Part shown: one piece after another, positions 36,250 to 49,415 of the stretch
Position numbering within the stretch: position 1 is the stretch's first letter
Layout: each line of letters starts with the position of its first letter
Origin: Patellaria atrata CBS 101060
Taxonomy: Eukaryota > Ascomycota > Dothideomycetes > Patellariales > Patellariaceae
Assembly (NCBI GenBank): GCA_010093705.1
Contig: MU006098.1
Span: 944,666 to 1,008,665 of the forward strand
Length of the DNA stretch: 64,000 bases
Direction: 5' to 3'
The notes under the pieces: generated by a model
Databases searched by the model: none
What the model was told of the DNA's origin: nothing
Seen by the model: only the letters and a program-made list of their open reading frames with translations
Made by a program: the position numbers and the translations under genes

Positions 36250-39200
36250 TTGCACAGTGGAAGTAGCGAGAGGGGAAGGGGGTTTTGCAAACGATGATTT
36301 TTAACGACTTGCACGAAACGAGCGACCACGACAATGATGACAACGAAAGATGAAGACATTTCGAACGTTTTACCTTTTATCTCGGCGCAAGCTTTTTTTT
36401 TTTTTTTTGGAGCGACTTGGGCATAGCGGGCACCTCCTCTCTCACGATTTTTTTTTTGATCTGCACTGGAGCGTTCTTTCTTTATCAATCTGCATAGCGT
36501 GGCAGGGACTACAACAGACATACGTAAAGGGTCGGGCGCTCTTTTACCCTCGCGGGTTTATATACGAAACGAAAAGATGAATATGAAAGAGATGGACGGG
36601 TGGATGGCGCGAGCCAGGAAAACGCCATTTCTACTTCATAGGCTAGGACATGCTGGTAATGGACATTAGCACTTAATTTTAGGTTGGTGGATTCGGGGAT
36701 TGTGGATGACGGGGAAGAAGAAGGTGGATGATACCCAGAGAGAGTTGCATGAAACATATATACCCATAATGCAGAATTGTGATTCTATGATTGATTTGCC
36801 CTCTTTCGTGATTGTGAGGCGTTTGTACGCTAGGAATACCCGTGTAAATCAATAAGCGTAACTTAATGGTAAACATCTTTTGCGCTTTTGAACTTTGAGG
36901 GAAAACTTTTGAGTTAGTATCAAATCTAGTGCCCTCTCCCGATTTGACTCTTAAGGGGACGGACGTCGGGTGCGGGCTAGTAAGGGAACGTACTGCGAGA
37001 CAATCCCAAATGTCTTAAAGACATCACGTTCTTCTTCGACGTGTACATGTGCCGTCCAGCACCAACGCTTCCTGGTCTCCACGTTTAAAGGCAGGCAGGC
37101 TCATCGTGAACTGATAACCCAGTCTGGCCTTCTTCAATCCAGAAGGAAGGTCAATCCCCCAATGTCACATATCAACTGGAAAATGACGAATATGAATTTA
37201 AGATTTTTGGCCGAAGGTACAGCTCCCTTCCATTACCGTCCCATAGATTTGCGTTTAAGGTGCTCGCGGCGAGTATGGTGTGTTTGACCACCGTGTAACA
37301 TATAATTCAAAGTTTGTCGATCCCGCTTGTTGGCATAAACCAGATGGTGGACTGGACCAGGTACTTAAGAACCAAGGCCAGACTCCACGGAGACGCTGTG
37401 AGTGAAAGATAGAGAACTACAAGAACAAACTGAGGACAAGGGAGGGCAATGGAAGCAAACTATTGGCTGCACGCCTTTCAACTGGAAAAGTGGCATACCA
37501 CTCGAAAGATGACTACGGGTGTAAGTGATGAGAGAATGTCTCCTGTCTCCCTTTCGCTGAAGTGTGATGAGACCTCGCTGCAGACGTTGTACTGTACAAT
37601 GGAAATCCAATCAATACTGCCAACCTTCAACTCCTTATTACTCTGAAGAAGTTCATGGAACTCCAAGTTGATTTGATAGGTACGATCGCTTATCCAAGTA
37701 AGAAATGAACTTTAATTGATAATGAACGCTTATGGTCGCACAAGTGCCATGCGACTGAAGTGTCAGAAGACGTAGGAGAACATATTGTCTTGCGGAAAGT
37801 TTGTTCGGGCCTCCTTCGTCGAGAATCAGCCCATGGAAGCACACAGTTCTGATACTGGCCCGGAGACAAGTGAAATCACATTTAGCATCGTTCTCAGAGG
37901 TTGCTTTATCCCAACAGTAACTGAGCACACAATGTGACTTTACAACTTACGATTCCTTACCTTCACGTTAAATGATAACCCCACTCTGCTGAAGCTGAAA
38001 CGATATGGATACGTGAACACATGTTCGGCCTGATAGCGGGCGCAGGAACGCACAGATAAGTAAGAATGCATATACTATCATCGTTACTGAATCAACTCGG
38101 ACTCTAGAGTGAGTAGATGTGCTTTGCACGGTAGCACAGCAGACGTGATATAAAAGCATATGCGCTAGAACATATCTGAACGCGTATAGAAGAGCTTAAA
38201 GCAGCGACTGATGCCTATCCGTGGCATTTCGCTTCTGGAAGGGTGTGCGGATGGGCCGCGGAGAATTGATAAGAGAGAATACCGAACCACTGATCTATGC
38301 TACGCTTTGGTATCCAAAAAAAAAAAAAAAAAAAACGTGTAAGATGATCGCTGTTGGTGGTCCTTGAGGCAAACGCGTGTGGTTGAAAGCGCGGATCGAT
38401 AAGGGGCCATGCATAGTATGTGCATAATAGATACTGTACTTTCCTGGGTCGACGACGGCTTTGCAAAGCAAAAGTAGGTAGTCTGACCACACTAACTTTA
38501 AAGGACGCTATAAGGCGTGCAAGGGATAGCCGACAAGAGTGTACGATCGACGTATCAAAGCGCCATAGTACGCAGCAGGAACGGGAAAGTCTGCCTTGAT
38601 ATAATAAGCAAGGCGTATGCTAATATTCTCCTACAGATGTTGTAGTCTCAACGTGTGATGAAAAGGTCAAGCAGCACATGGTGATGCGGAGGGATTCAGC
38701 CACCGTGCAAAGTGAGAGGTAATGGATATCAAGGACACACGTGTGGCTTTAATAAGATGCTGAAATAAAAAAGGTGTGTAGGTGTCGGTACATCCCCGAC
38801 CCACGAACTGGGAGTGCAAATAGAGCTATAGACTTTGAGAGAGAAGATAGATACCGGGTAAGGTAAAGTTTAATCTAGAACTGATGGAAAGCGCGCAGCA
38901 GAAAGGTAGAGATATCGAGAATCATATGCGCACAGGTATAGATGCCTTCTGGTAAAGTTAAAGGACGGACCGTAGGGAACCGTCGAACGGGAACCGCCTG
39001 CGGGCCGCTCATAGGGAGACCGGAATGGCTGCAGCCTATTCTCTCAGGTTCTAGGTTGCAATAATTGAAAGACAGTGTTTCAGAATGCTGACATGAGGGT
39101 GCTTTGGGCATCTTTTGTGATGCTGTCGTGTAGACTCTAAAAAACTGCGAGTGTGCTACAATCTTGGGACGCATACAGATCCGCTTAGAATTTGAACTAG

Positions 39201-39586
39201 TTTGTGTACCAGGAACGAGATCGGAAAAATGATACCACAGCTACACTAATCAGAGAAGACTATTTTACCCTAGAGTGAGAGAAATGTATGTAGGGTGAAC
39301 TCGAAGGCGTTGATGTAGTAAGCGAGGGCTGCAGGAATAAGTTCTAATCAGAAGCTTTTCGAGAATCTGATGAAAGCCAGACGCACCGAAGTTTCTGAGG
39401 AAGATGACTGGCGTTCCCGGATCGAGCTTGATGCATATTTGATATCAGAACGCCTGTTATAGGCGGGAGAAGAAAACTAGTTCTAACCTTTGGTGTCTAT
39501 TGGTTCTTTCCGATTGTTTTTTCCCAGGACTTGCATCACCGGAAGCAGGTATGATCTCCACAAACAGAAAAATTGGACAATCGCTT

Positions 39587-39671
39587 GAGTAAGGTAGTAG
39601 GGAGTAAGGTAGTAGGGAGTAAGGTGGTAGTGAGTAAGGTGGTGGTGAGTAAGGTAGTAGTGAGTAAGGTA
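39587..39671 (+). repeat. 15-bp minisatellite, about 5.6 copies
   Basis: The unit GAGTAAGGTAGTAGG repeats head to tail with A/G and G/T variants. It embeds the AAGGT core that is dispersed through other gaps of the window, so it may have grown from that motif by slippage. It lies in the gap between two genes and encodes nothing. Confidence 0.9.
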
Positions 39672-41169
39672 TACTCCGTCCTGAAGTATTTATTTAACCA
39701 GGTTCATGGACCTCTAGAAAGATGATGTGCAGGAGGACAAGGCGTCTGCATTTTCAACCGTGCTTGCTCCTGGTTCTCGAATCCCGCCTCGATGCACGAA
39801 AGACTGAGCTGATTCTTCTGCCGGTACTCGGTAAGGTGGAGCATCGTTCATCGTTCATCTATTCTCGAATATCATTGACGCCATAGCAATATATGAATGA
39901 TCAACAACAACCATGAGTACAATATATTGCGGGGCAGCGTGAGCAGCTGATTCTTCTTTCTTACAAGTTTGAGGCCCGAATGTTCGGACAAAGGAGAAAA
40001 GAGGTGGGATTATTTTGGAGGATGGGCTATTGGCGCCTATCTCTCAGGTGACATTTGTATTTATCCATTGCAGAGGAAAAGCTGGAGGTTTCGTCTTGTA
40101 ACTCCCTGAACCGTTGCCGCTTTACGAATACTGTCATCACGAACGACTCGCGGCATATTCCTTTGACAACGTGAGCCTATCGAACTTGGAAGATGAGGTG
40201 TAGGATGGTGGTGGGTGGCTGGGGATTACAGACGCCAGGCGAAGGCGCAACGGAAGGCACACGCAACCTTTTCCACCTCACCTCAAGTTTATCCAGCAAA
40301 TAATACCTTACTGTATTATAGTCGTTTTCCTCCTCTGTTGCTTGTATTTTCACCCTTTTCGGATCGTTTGTTACAGATCGTGATGAGGTGGGTTCTTACC
40401 TTAATAGACGCTGCCCGGTGCTTCTTTCCGTAAAGGTGTATGTTTACGGTACGATAAAAGATTTCTGGAAAAACGTTTTTCGCTTCGAAATGAGTCGACG
40501 GGCCGGGAAGCCTCGGCGATGGGTGCTCCGAACAGCAGTACCTTTTTCTCATTATTACTACCAAGTAATATCCTTAACTTGTACTGTACAACCCAATGGT
40601 CGAATTGCGAACGCGTTCTTTGGCTATGAACCCATTATTACTAGTTCGATCCAAAAGCCGCTTCACCTTCCACCCAAATCCAAGGTCAAAGGGAAGAATA
40701 CGATGGGAGTACCTTTTTTTGTATCCAGATCGCATGAAATGATGAAAGAAGCTAAAGGGGAGCGCCATCCCTCTTGTGGATAGTTTCACCTGTTAGTTTT
40801 CTTTCTCCACACCCGACAAAACTTGAGACGCAACCCACACACCCTTACCTTATCTTACCTTACTTCCATCCCTCCGACCCCGGACTCGAAGGGAAAATTC
40901 GAGGTCGAGTCAACAACGTTAAGAACTTTCTTCATGGGAGGGATGGGTGGATGTGCGCGTTGGATGTCTTGATGTCCTGCATGTCAGAAAAGAAAAAGCC
41001 CAGATCGATAATTGACCGTTGCATCCTCTTTTGTAACTGTCATCCTTCCAAAGTCGTGCTTGGCCTAAAATTGCCTAGGTAAGTTATCTAGTAAGGTAAA
41101 GGAAGGCTAGACGTGCCAGAGAGCCGTACCCCATGTTCTCCCCTCGTCTATACATATTAAACCCTTGGG

Positions 41170-41265
41170 TACACCCAATGACACCCAGTTGACACCCAGT
41201 TGACACCCAGTTACCATCCAGTTGACATCCAGTTGACACCCAGTTGACACCCAGTTGACACCCCA
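41170..41265 (+). repeat. 11-bp minisatellite, about nine copies
   Basis: The unit GACACCCAGTT recurs with few changes (ACCATCCAGTT, GACATCCAGTT). It ends about 210 bp before the start codon of the MFS transporter gene, so copy-number change could shift that promoter. On the minus strand it reads as a fortuitous repetitive peptide frame. Confidence 0.9.
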
Positions 41266-41266
41266 T

Positions 41267-41306
41267 GATTTCCATAATTTCCATAATTTCCATAATTTCC
41301 ATAATC
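41267..41306 (+). repeat. 9-bp tandem repeat, about four copies
   Basis: The unit TTTCCATAA repeats four times directly after the 11-bp minisatellite. The two abutting arrays have unrelated units, an arrangement that suggests a slippage-prone site in the transporter promoter. Confidence 0.88.
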
Positions 41307-41474
41307 CAGAATTACAGTATCATTCGCGTGGCTATCAATCAAAATCTTGCTAGACTCGATATCGTCTGGATCTGACTCTCCGCAATACTGGACCTCGTAA
41401 TCCGCATATTGCAAAATTCCATACCCAGATTATTATGAATTGATCTTGCTCTCTCTTCTCTCTCTCCACCCCTC

Positions 41475-43446
41475 ATGTTCTTAACAACCTCAACCTCCAA
41501 AATGGGACCTGGCACGGCGCGCGACAGGACTTCTTCCAACATATCACCCAGTTATCGGAGTAGCGGCTATGGCTCGTCTGCCTACACCAGCGAAGATGGA
41601 CAGGAATACAGATTGGTTCACAATGTCGCCTTCGAGGATGCCATGGTTAAGGCGAAGCCATCGCCTTTCACCAAGAGGATGTTCATGGTAGCTTTCTCCT
41701 TTTCAAACTTCCAAACTTGCCCTCGGAAATCCGAACGTTGACGACTCTTTAGCTATACTACTGTCTAGCAGTTGCCACGGTGAATTCGGTCATCAATGGC
41801 TACGATACCTCTTTGATGGGCGCAATCAATTCCTATGAACAGTACCGTGATTATTTCGGTTTCGACCCGATAAAGGGAACGCCGACGACCGGTATCGTTT
41901 ACGCCATTTACACCATTGGCAACATAGTGGGTTCGTTCTTTGCTGGCCCTGCCAGTGACATCCGAGGTATGTAAAGCTCCCCGAAACACGGAGAAATTCC
42001 ACCAAAACTAACAAGTGAACAGGGCGAAAGTGGGGCATGTTCACTGGTGCTGCCATAATCATCGTAGGAACATGTGTGCAAGCTACCTGCAGCAACTTGG
42101 GCGGCTTCATCGGTGGGCGTTTCGTCCTTGGGTTTGGATTAGCTATATGCGCCGCTGCTGGTCCAGCATACACCTCGGAAATGTCACATCCTGCTTACAG
42201 GGGCGTCATGACTGGTATCTTCAACTCCTGCTGGTTCGTTGGCGGGATACCAGGAACCTTTGTCCCTTATGCGACATCTTACATTGACTCGAGCATGTCC
42301 TGGAGGTTGCCGGTATGGTTTCAGCTGGTCGGCGCTGGAATCGTCTGTTGTTTAGCACCATTTCTTCCAGAAACACCTCGATGGCTTATCGCAAATGATA
42401 GACATGAAGAGGCATTGGCGGTCATGGTAAGTACAGATGATTATTTCTCCACACTTTGCCAAGACTGATTTTGAAAAAGACAAAATATCATGGTGAAGGT
42501 GACCGCAACTCCCCGATAGTCCAACTCGAGTATCGCGAAATGGTCGAAGACATCTCCGTTACAGGTTCAGATAAAAGGTGGTGGGACTATCGGGAACTCA
42601 TCAATAGTCGTGAAGTCCGTTATCGATCATTCCTCGTCGTTGCAATGGCTTTCTTCACACAGGTATGAATGATGCAGTGTTGTTCGGCTTTCCAGGTACT
42701 AACACTCACTACAGTGGATCGGCAACGGCCCTGTCTCATATTACTATCCACAAATGCTTGCTACAGCTGGAATAACCAACAACAAGACACGCCTTCTGCT
42801 TAACGGCGTGCAGAACGTCGTCTCCTTCTCCGGCGCACTCTTTGGCGCCGCATTTACCGACAAATGGGGTCGCCGTCCACAGCTGTTGGTTAGCACGGGA
42901 ATCATCATTTGCATATTCGCAACCATCTGCGCTCTCAATGCCACCAATGTCACCACACGGAGCAACACGATCGTCGCAAAGAACCAGAGTCAGGCCAAGG
43001 CCATGATCGCCATCATCTTTATCTTCGGCTTTGTGTACTCCGCAGGCCATACTCCGCTTCAGGCACTGTACCCGGTAGAATGTCTGCGCTACGAAAGCAG
43101 AGCAAAAGGAATGGGCATGTACAATTTCTTCGTGAACATAGCGGGGTTTTACAACACCTTTGCCACGGGGATCGCCTTCACACGCGCCGGGTGGAAATAT
43201 TATTTCCTGTTCATCTTCTGGGACATCTTCGAATTCGTCATCATCTACTTCTTCTTCGTCGAGACCAAGGCCCGCACGCTAGAAGAGCTGACAGAGATCT
43301 TCCGAGCCAACAAACCGGTTCAAGCTTCCAAGGGCATGACCCAGGTTGTGCTGAACGACAAGGACGGCACAAACGGCGTGACGGAAGTCCTGGACAAAGG
43401 CACCGAGTTTCAGCGGCTGGGAAGGCGTGGTGATGAGTTCTTCTGA
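41475..43446 (+). CDS. MFS sugar transporter (hexose/lactose-permease-like)
   Basis: A 12-helix proton-sugar symporter of the fungal sugar porter family; the sugar is not determinable. Five exons (41475-41687, 41753-41966, 42023-42426, 42480-42662, 42715-43446) with 52-65 bp introns give 581 residues. Signatures are SVINGYDTSLMGAINSYEQY after helix 1, a diverged loop motif (DIRGRKWGMFTG), GGRFVLGFGLAICAAAGPAY, the PESPR-type motif as LPETPRWLI, WIGNGPVSYYYPQML, DKWGRRPQLL and a VETKARTLEELTEIF end. The lactose-permease-like subgroup is suggested by the NGYDTSLMGAIN and YYYPQML segments. An alternative start ATG lies 27 bp downstream (41502). The promoter carries two tandem arrays. Confidence 0.92.
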
Positions 43447-45774
43447 TTGTCAAAGAAATAGACATCTTTCCCCTTCTCTCGTTTGGGTCTGGCGCCTACT
43501 CATATTATTGCATTGCGTCGGGGTTGCGGAAGCGACCATTGGGTTTTTTTTTTTTTTTTGGTTTTTTTTTTCCTTTGTGCATTTTGCTGGAGTGGGGGCA
43601 TTTACGACGGAAGATACCACGGGTTTAGGATTGCGTTCATCGTTTTTGAAGAGAGGGCATGGGCTTACGACCTTGACGGCCGTACAAGGGGGAAACGGGC
43701 TGGTGGTGAAATTTCAAGGCGGGTGATGGGATCTAATCTCAATAGATCGAATGTATTTGTGAGATAGTTCTAAGGGCTACTGTAGACAAAACTGTTGTAG
43801 TTACGTAGTAGTTCTGGATAATCAAGGCATGTCACATATTTGAACGCCTCATACATTTTGCCCGGGAATAAAGTAGCCATCGACTAGAAGCAGATTCCAA
43901 TTCTCTCAAGCACATTTCTTCTCAGGCTCGCAGCCCAGTCCGAGCTTCGGGGGGGCAAAGACCCCACGTGTAGAAATACCCCAAACTTCCCCAGACTTTT
44001 CCCCAGACATTTAATATATTCCTTTCATGCACGCCTTAATCTATGCATGTAATATAAAAATTATATTACCCACCAAGGATTATTTATCTGAACTAGTCTA
44101 GAGAAAGGGGGAGTATGAGGTATATGTATATATGTATATATGTATATATGTATATATATATATATATATATCTTCACGATTCCTAAGCAACAGGTTTGCC
44201 GCTCTGGCGATCTGATGGAAAATTCAAGGAGGAAAAGGTGATCGAGAATACCTTACTTCAAGATAACAAAGAGAAGTGTAGTAGACATTTCTTTTAATAT
44301 CAACGTCTACCTAGGTGCGTTTATTAGTTCTTGTTTTTACTGTATGGGGTACAGTACAGTACCAGGATCGGATACCCTCTCCAATCCGGAAAGGTGGTCT
44401 CTCATACGAACACGGATTAAGGTCCATCTATATCCCAATGTTCAAAACTAAGGCAAGAGCATTATCAAGTATGAAAGTAGCCTGTTAAGAACGGAATTCA
44501 AGCTAGTCGAGGAATCAGGTTTACATAGCCACTTATATTCTTTCCCAGCACGATTCAGACGGCTATTATCCTCAATTAGGGGATGAGACATGATAGACTT
44601 ACAAATACTTGAATTTTTTTTACTTTTTTTTTTTTATTTTTTTAGCCTATGATAAGTGCCGTTTCATCTGATTCTCGTTTGGGTGATTCTTTCTGCGAGT
44701 TGTGGTCCTGTCTCATATCATCTTTTCCGTCTGTCTGTTATTGCTCCTCCATCTCTGCTGCGGAATGATGAAACTAGGCTCTCTCAAACAAATACGATAT
44801 GAACTTAGAAATGAACCCATTACGCATGGAAATAGAATCACGTACAGTATCTAAGAACAAAGAAATCCAACTGTCTGGTATCTGATGATCAACTCAGATG
44901 GCTAGTTTGAGCGCCAAATTACTGTACTGGAAACAACGTAGTAGCCCTATCTACAAGTATGATCTTCTAACTCTTTTTTTCACTATACGATACAATCTCA
45001 AATTCTTCTAGGGCTTCACCATAGATATTTCAGGTGGTTGAACAGAACTTTCTGTAGCTTTTCACAAGACATTCGTGAATGAATCTGTACCAGAAATGGT
45101 AGAAGACAGGATTTTTCCTCGAAGCAACAGACGTATGTCATAGTATAGTGAAAGGGAATCCATATCAATTCCTATTGTTCGATACTCTCAGTATTTGTTT
45201 TCAGCTGTACAGTGAATCAGCGCGAGCGGAATTTAGTGTGAGCATCCACATGGTGAGTTCAAATATCCGTACATTTCAACAAATTTCACGCCTATCATAA
45301 TACTACCCGTCATCTCTCTCTATGAATGTTTAAAACTATTATCCATAAGGAAGAAATTTCGCGAAGGGTTTCTCAGTATCAATGCCATTTATATATATAT
45401 ATATAGAGGCCTATTCCGTACACCCCTCAAGTTCCCTTCCCTAGATAGGCTTGTTACCCTACACCATGGTACATCACCAGCCTGACATTAGCGCAACCGG
45501 TGTGTTGGTTTAATTGCTGGATAAGAAGGGACGAAGGTCAGCAGAGAAGTACAACTTCACCCGTATCAGATGTCTATATATCTAATTTACTTCGGATATG
45601 GTGGCTATTGAGACATAACAGGCCATATCCAAGTCTTTCTACTAGAAGGAGCATTTGAAGGCGTGTGAATGACCATGAGACCACACCATCACACGCCCGC
45701 TCCTAGTAAACCCGACATCAGGAGCCATAGTCGTTGGTCTCCCCTTACCCGCCCACACAGGAGGACTACACCAG
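43447..45774. other. Gap between transporter and Con-13-like gene
   Basis: This 2.3 kb holds long T-runs (about 43541-43570 and 44618-44643), a TATG/TA microsatellite at 44122-44171, a TA run near 45390, and a GTACAGTACAGTACC motif near 44350. No gene is supported. Both flanking genes end here (convergent arrangement). Confidence 0.6.
44122..44171 (+). repeat. TATGTATA / TA microsatellite
   Basis: The array begins with about four units of TATGTATA and ends in a pure TA run. It lies between convergent genes and is a simple-sequence repeat with no further structure. Confidence 0.9.
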
Positions 45775-46900
45775 TTAGCTGATTGAAGTTCGCCTGGCCT
45801 CCACGCCGAGAGTAACAAACCTATTTTCCCATCTATGCGTGCAAATACCTCCAGGTTTGAGAACGGTGTTGCGCAGATAACGTTCGATCGATAAGTACCT
45901 GATCCCGTAAGCATACTCCCTATGGACGAAGGAACATTCGGGACCGTACTGATAGCGTATGTCACGGTACCTAGGCTCGATGGCCTGGAGGCCACCTGGG
46001 ACATTAGTGTCGTAGAGTGCCATGACGAACATCTCCGAGTGGTTCTAAAAGGCATACCAGCTGTGAGACAAACGTGAAAGGCCGACAACGCAGCGCTCAC
46101 GCACTCACCTCATGTTGCGCGGTGAGCGAGTATCCTGTAGCTACCGCCACGTCCTTCTCATACGCTGCAAGCCACGTAATCGAGTCTACAACGTTAATTT
46201 TAGGCGTGGAAGGGCCGCATGGTTCCATACGATCATTCAGGAGTACAACACTCACTGGAAAACTGCCCACCGGAGATATTCGCTGGATATCCATGCATGT
46301 CAATAATATGGCCCATCTCATGTGCATAGGTCGTTAACCCTGTTGTTCGGTATAGTAGGATATCATCATTAACGCTTTCCGCGCTGAGCTTGTCGATATA
46401 CGGTAGAGCGATGTTGTTGCGGGCGTAAGAACGAAGTTCTACGGGTAGACGGCCGAAAAGTTCGATCATGAGATCCAGAGTATTCGTAGCGTTTTCATGC
46501 CGACAAAACACCCAGGGGTACGGACACTAAGTGATGATGTTAGCTGAGATAAATAGAGTACTTGAAATTAGAGGTACTGTACGTACATCTTCGTAGTATA
46601 CATCGAAAGCGTCAATAGACGCAAGGGAATGATTGGAGAGTCTAATGTGGTCTCTGCAATCCGAGGGAAGCCACCCAGCGGGCCCTAAAATGATCAAAGT
46701 TCACTTGTGTTCGGATTGGTGTATCCTGGGTTCTGACATTTTGTGTATCTTGATTCAGTCGGCATCAACACGTCGCGTAAACCACGCTCTATAGGACCGT
46801 CCCTGTCTATGTGAAGGGGGTTCTTGATTAGTTTTACTGGTACATATGCCGCAAAGATGGAAGCTGAGTCTAAAAGAATGAGGTATTGTAGTACACGCAT
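45775..46900 (-). CDS. Con-13-like putative zinc metallopeptidase
   Basis: A 292-residue, probably secreted protein of the conidiation-specific protein 13 type, with a zincin-like fold. Five exons (46738-46900, 46587-46684, 46256-46526, 46109-46185, 45775-46044) all join in frame. The N-terminus has a short hydrophobic, signal-like stretch (MRVLQYLILLDSASIFAAYV). Family blocks are TKWPAGWLPSDCRD across intron 1, CPYPWVFCRHENA, the zinc-binding helix THAHEM-type HExxH as YAHEMGHIIDMHG, NSITWLAAYEKDVAVATGYS and ALYDTNVPGGLQAIEPRY. The known family name comes from a Neurospora conidiation gene; peptidase activity is inferred from HExxH. The third zinc ligand is not certain from sequence. Intron 1 has an unusual GTCAGA donor, but the resulting junction matches the family well. 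Confidence 0.8.
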
Positions 46901-47088
46901 AGTGTTGAGCTGCGCTCATACCTTTGAAATTGGGAGAGAAAGAGTAGTATATCGAGTGATCATAAGAGATTTCTTTTGTTTGTTTACTTGATTTGTAATC
47001 GTGGAAATTCTTCTCTACTCGCGTCTGACAGGTTGAGTATCCAAGGATGAGTGTACGTTTAAAGCCAATCATGGCATTTTACAGCTCT

Positions 47089-49415
47089 TCACGTCTCCTT
47101 GTCCTCCAATCTGGCCTCCCAAATGCACCTCTTGCACCTACACAACCCACCTAGAGCCCCAGCAGCCCACTCTCTCCGTTCTCCAACGGGCAGATCGATG
47201 TCGCAATAATGACTCAGGACCTCTTCACCCTTCACCAAACCACCTCTTGCTCTTTTCTCTTTGCCCTTCCACAGCGGCCTCTCCTCAGACTTCTTCGTCC
47301 AAAATCTCATTTCGCCGTCCCATTCCCACTTCACATTAGGATCGCAGCTATGGTTCGCAAGACACCATATTGGGTGTACGGCGCCCACCTCCGGCCTCCC
47401 GTCTCTCCCCTGCCTCGCTGATGCCGTCCCTCTGAACTTTGCATATAGAGTATTGAACACCCAGAAATCGTAGATATCGCTCTTTTCAAATATATTCACA
47501 TCCATTCTCTCGAGCATGTTCAATGGTGCTAAAATATTCGCCTTAAAGGTCCACGGCAGTGTCCGGGAAAAGCCACCATGAGCCTGTTCTTCTGTTTTCG
47601 GAGTATGAGATGCCCATGCTCCATCCATCGGAGGCGGTTTGAAGGTGGAAAGCGCAGGTGAGTTGTTATAATCTCCCCAAATAAATACCATTTCCGGAAC
47701 TCCCAGAGGATGTATAGATTTGGTCTCGGCCATAGCGAGGACGCGAAGTAGAAGTAGTGAGTAAAGAGCATCTGCTGCCTCCGTTGCTGGTACGTCTGTG
47801 GCAATGGATTCGGCAGCGGTGCCGCAAAGTGCAGGGTGATAAGAACTTTGCGCGAGATCATGGCACTCCAGGCTACAGAAAACAGCCTCGTCGCACTCTT
47901 CACACATGCATGATGTTTGCTCTTCTCCATTCATCTCGGAGAAGTCCGGAAGAAGCTTACTGCAAGCATCACAAAAGGAGTCGTGAATACGAGCATTCGC
48001 CGTGATTAGTGACTTTTCCGTAAAGACGAGTTCATCGCCCGGGATATCTCTTTTCGCAAAAACACCAAGCTGTTTCACCATTTTGCTTTCTTTGGATGAA
48101 AAGCTAGAGAGAGTCAGTCGATCTATTCTCGCAGACTCCTGTATGATGATATCGAACAGGAGCATACGGCCGTACTTGCCTCTCACCAGAAAATGTTAAT
48201 ACTGGTAACTCTGCTACTCGCACTTCGAGGTCAGGGGCCATATATTCCATCGACGCATTCAGTATCGCTAGAGACTCAGATGAGCATCTATTCGGTTCCC
48301 ACTCATTCCAAGGATACACCTCACGTCGCACAACACCCCTTTCAGGATAATTCTCAACGGGAATGTTTGCGTCCCACGGAATTCCCCTTAATTCGAATTT
48401 CGCCTGGATAGTATCCAGAACCTGGGTCTGTAGTTTACGGAGTCCGCTTGAATGTGGTAGCCTCTGCAATGCTTGGGCACTGAATTCATAGGCACTCTTC
48501 AGGCAACCGCAAGCCTGAAGGTTATTGATAAGCATGGGGTATCTGTACAAGGTTAAATAGGTATCATAGAGTTGAGATCAGTAGACGAGAATGTGGAACT
48601 TACGTGAGCTGTAAGAATATCTTCTCCGCCCAAAGCCTAACCTCGTCCTCATCAACCTGGCAATCAATCTTGATCTTTATGTCCTTGAAGGATGTGAACC
48701 TTGCTCTCAAACCTTGATCGTCTGCAAACTGCGAGGCTGCATATCGCGTCTTGCCGGCCCTACGTGAGACATGTATCTGCAAAGCGGAGAAAGCCTGTTG
48801 ATGGTATTCCCCAGACTCGTCCAGGACCTCGTCCACCAGCAACAGGATTTTGTAAGCTTCCCCGGACGCAAGGTCTGGATAACCGAGATATTCGTATCGT
48901 CGTATAAGCTGTTCCCGGAGGTCCATGTTATAGGGATTTTCGTAGAGGAGCGATTGCATTACCTCCAGACGATATAGATTGATCCTATAGTCCAAATTTG
49001 CGGTCGTATCCGGGATCTGCACCATCCATATATCAGCTGCTTTCTCGCAGGAGATCTCGGTTTGTATACGTACGTTCGGACGCCAATTTCGAAATTCCGG
49101 GCTCAGAACTACTTCCCCGTCGAGCACCGTTCGAAATTTGTGGCCTGCATCGCACGGCTCTCTTGTGGTCATGACTAACGGTCTCCCATTCGGCGATAGG
49201 GGATTAAAAAATGTTCTTTCTGCTTGAACATGGTCGGCCGCTGATGGTTTAGAGTTTGTCATCTGTGATACTCCATGGTAGGAGCCATTGGTAACTGTAT
49301 CCGTCGAGGGCTCATATGTGGGATCTGACTCTGCGGATAAGAAAGGTTTGTACGAGGCAATATTCCGTGTGAGTTGATCCAGTGCATCCTGAACCCGGAT
49401 GAACGCAGGATCCAT
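47089..49415 (-). CDS. MYND-like/SET domain protein (SMYD-like lysine methyltransferase)
   Basis: A 722-residue protein from three exons (48604-49415, 48187-48542, 47089-48089). The N-terminal half is helical, with probable TPR-like repeats (INLYRLEVMQSLLYENPYNM, LGYPDLASGEAYKILLLVDE). After SESKMVKQLGVFAKRDIPGD (SET start) comes a Cys-rich MYND-like zinc cluster (SFCDACSKLL ... CMCEECDEAVFCSLECHD) inserted in the SET domain as in SMYD proteins. NHSCDPN at about residues 635-641 is the catalytic SET signature, GEEVLSHYCD follows, and a post-SET Cys cluster GGLCRCKRC ends the domain. It should transfer methyl groups from SAM to a lysine of a histone or other protein; the substrate is unknown. 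Intron 2 uses an AAAG acceptor and a GTGAGA donor. The start is the ATG at 49415, not the upstream in-frame TTG. Confidence 0.88.

Larger units (their letters stand above)
36250..41474. other. Five-kilobase gap with minisatellites
   Basis: No gene is supported in 5.2 kb. It contains homopolymer runs (T at 36394-36410, A near 38317-38334), a 15-bp minisatellite at 39587-39671, an 11-bp minisatellite and a 9-bp repeat at 41170-41306, and AAGGTA motifs. Open frames are short and motif-free. The right end is the promoter of the sugar-type transporter. Confidence 0.55.

Noticed and set aside
39770-39790. TGGTTCTCGAATCCC, resembling a B-box
   Set aside because: Two extra bases break the consensus and no tRNA fold could be drawn.
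40388-40783. 131-codon plus-strand frame
   Set aside because: No motif and no flanking splice signals; surrounded by shorter frames on both strands, so not called as a gene.
41084-41414. Repetitive peptide frames over the 11-bp and 9-bp arrays
   Set aside because: Frames arise only from tandem repeats with units of 11 and 9 bp, not from coding selection.
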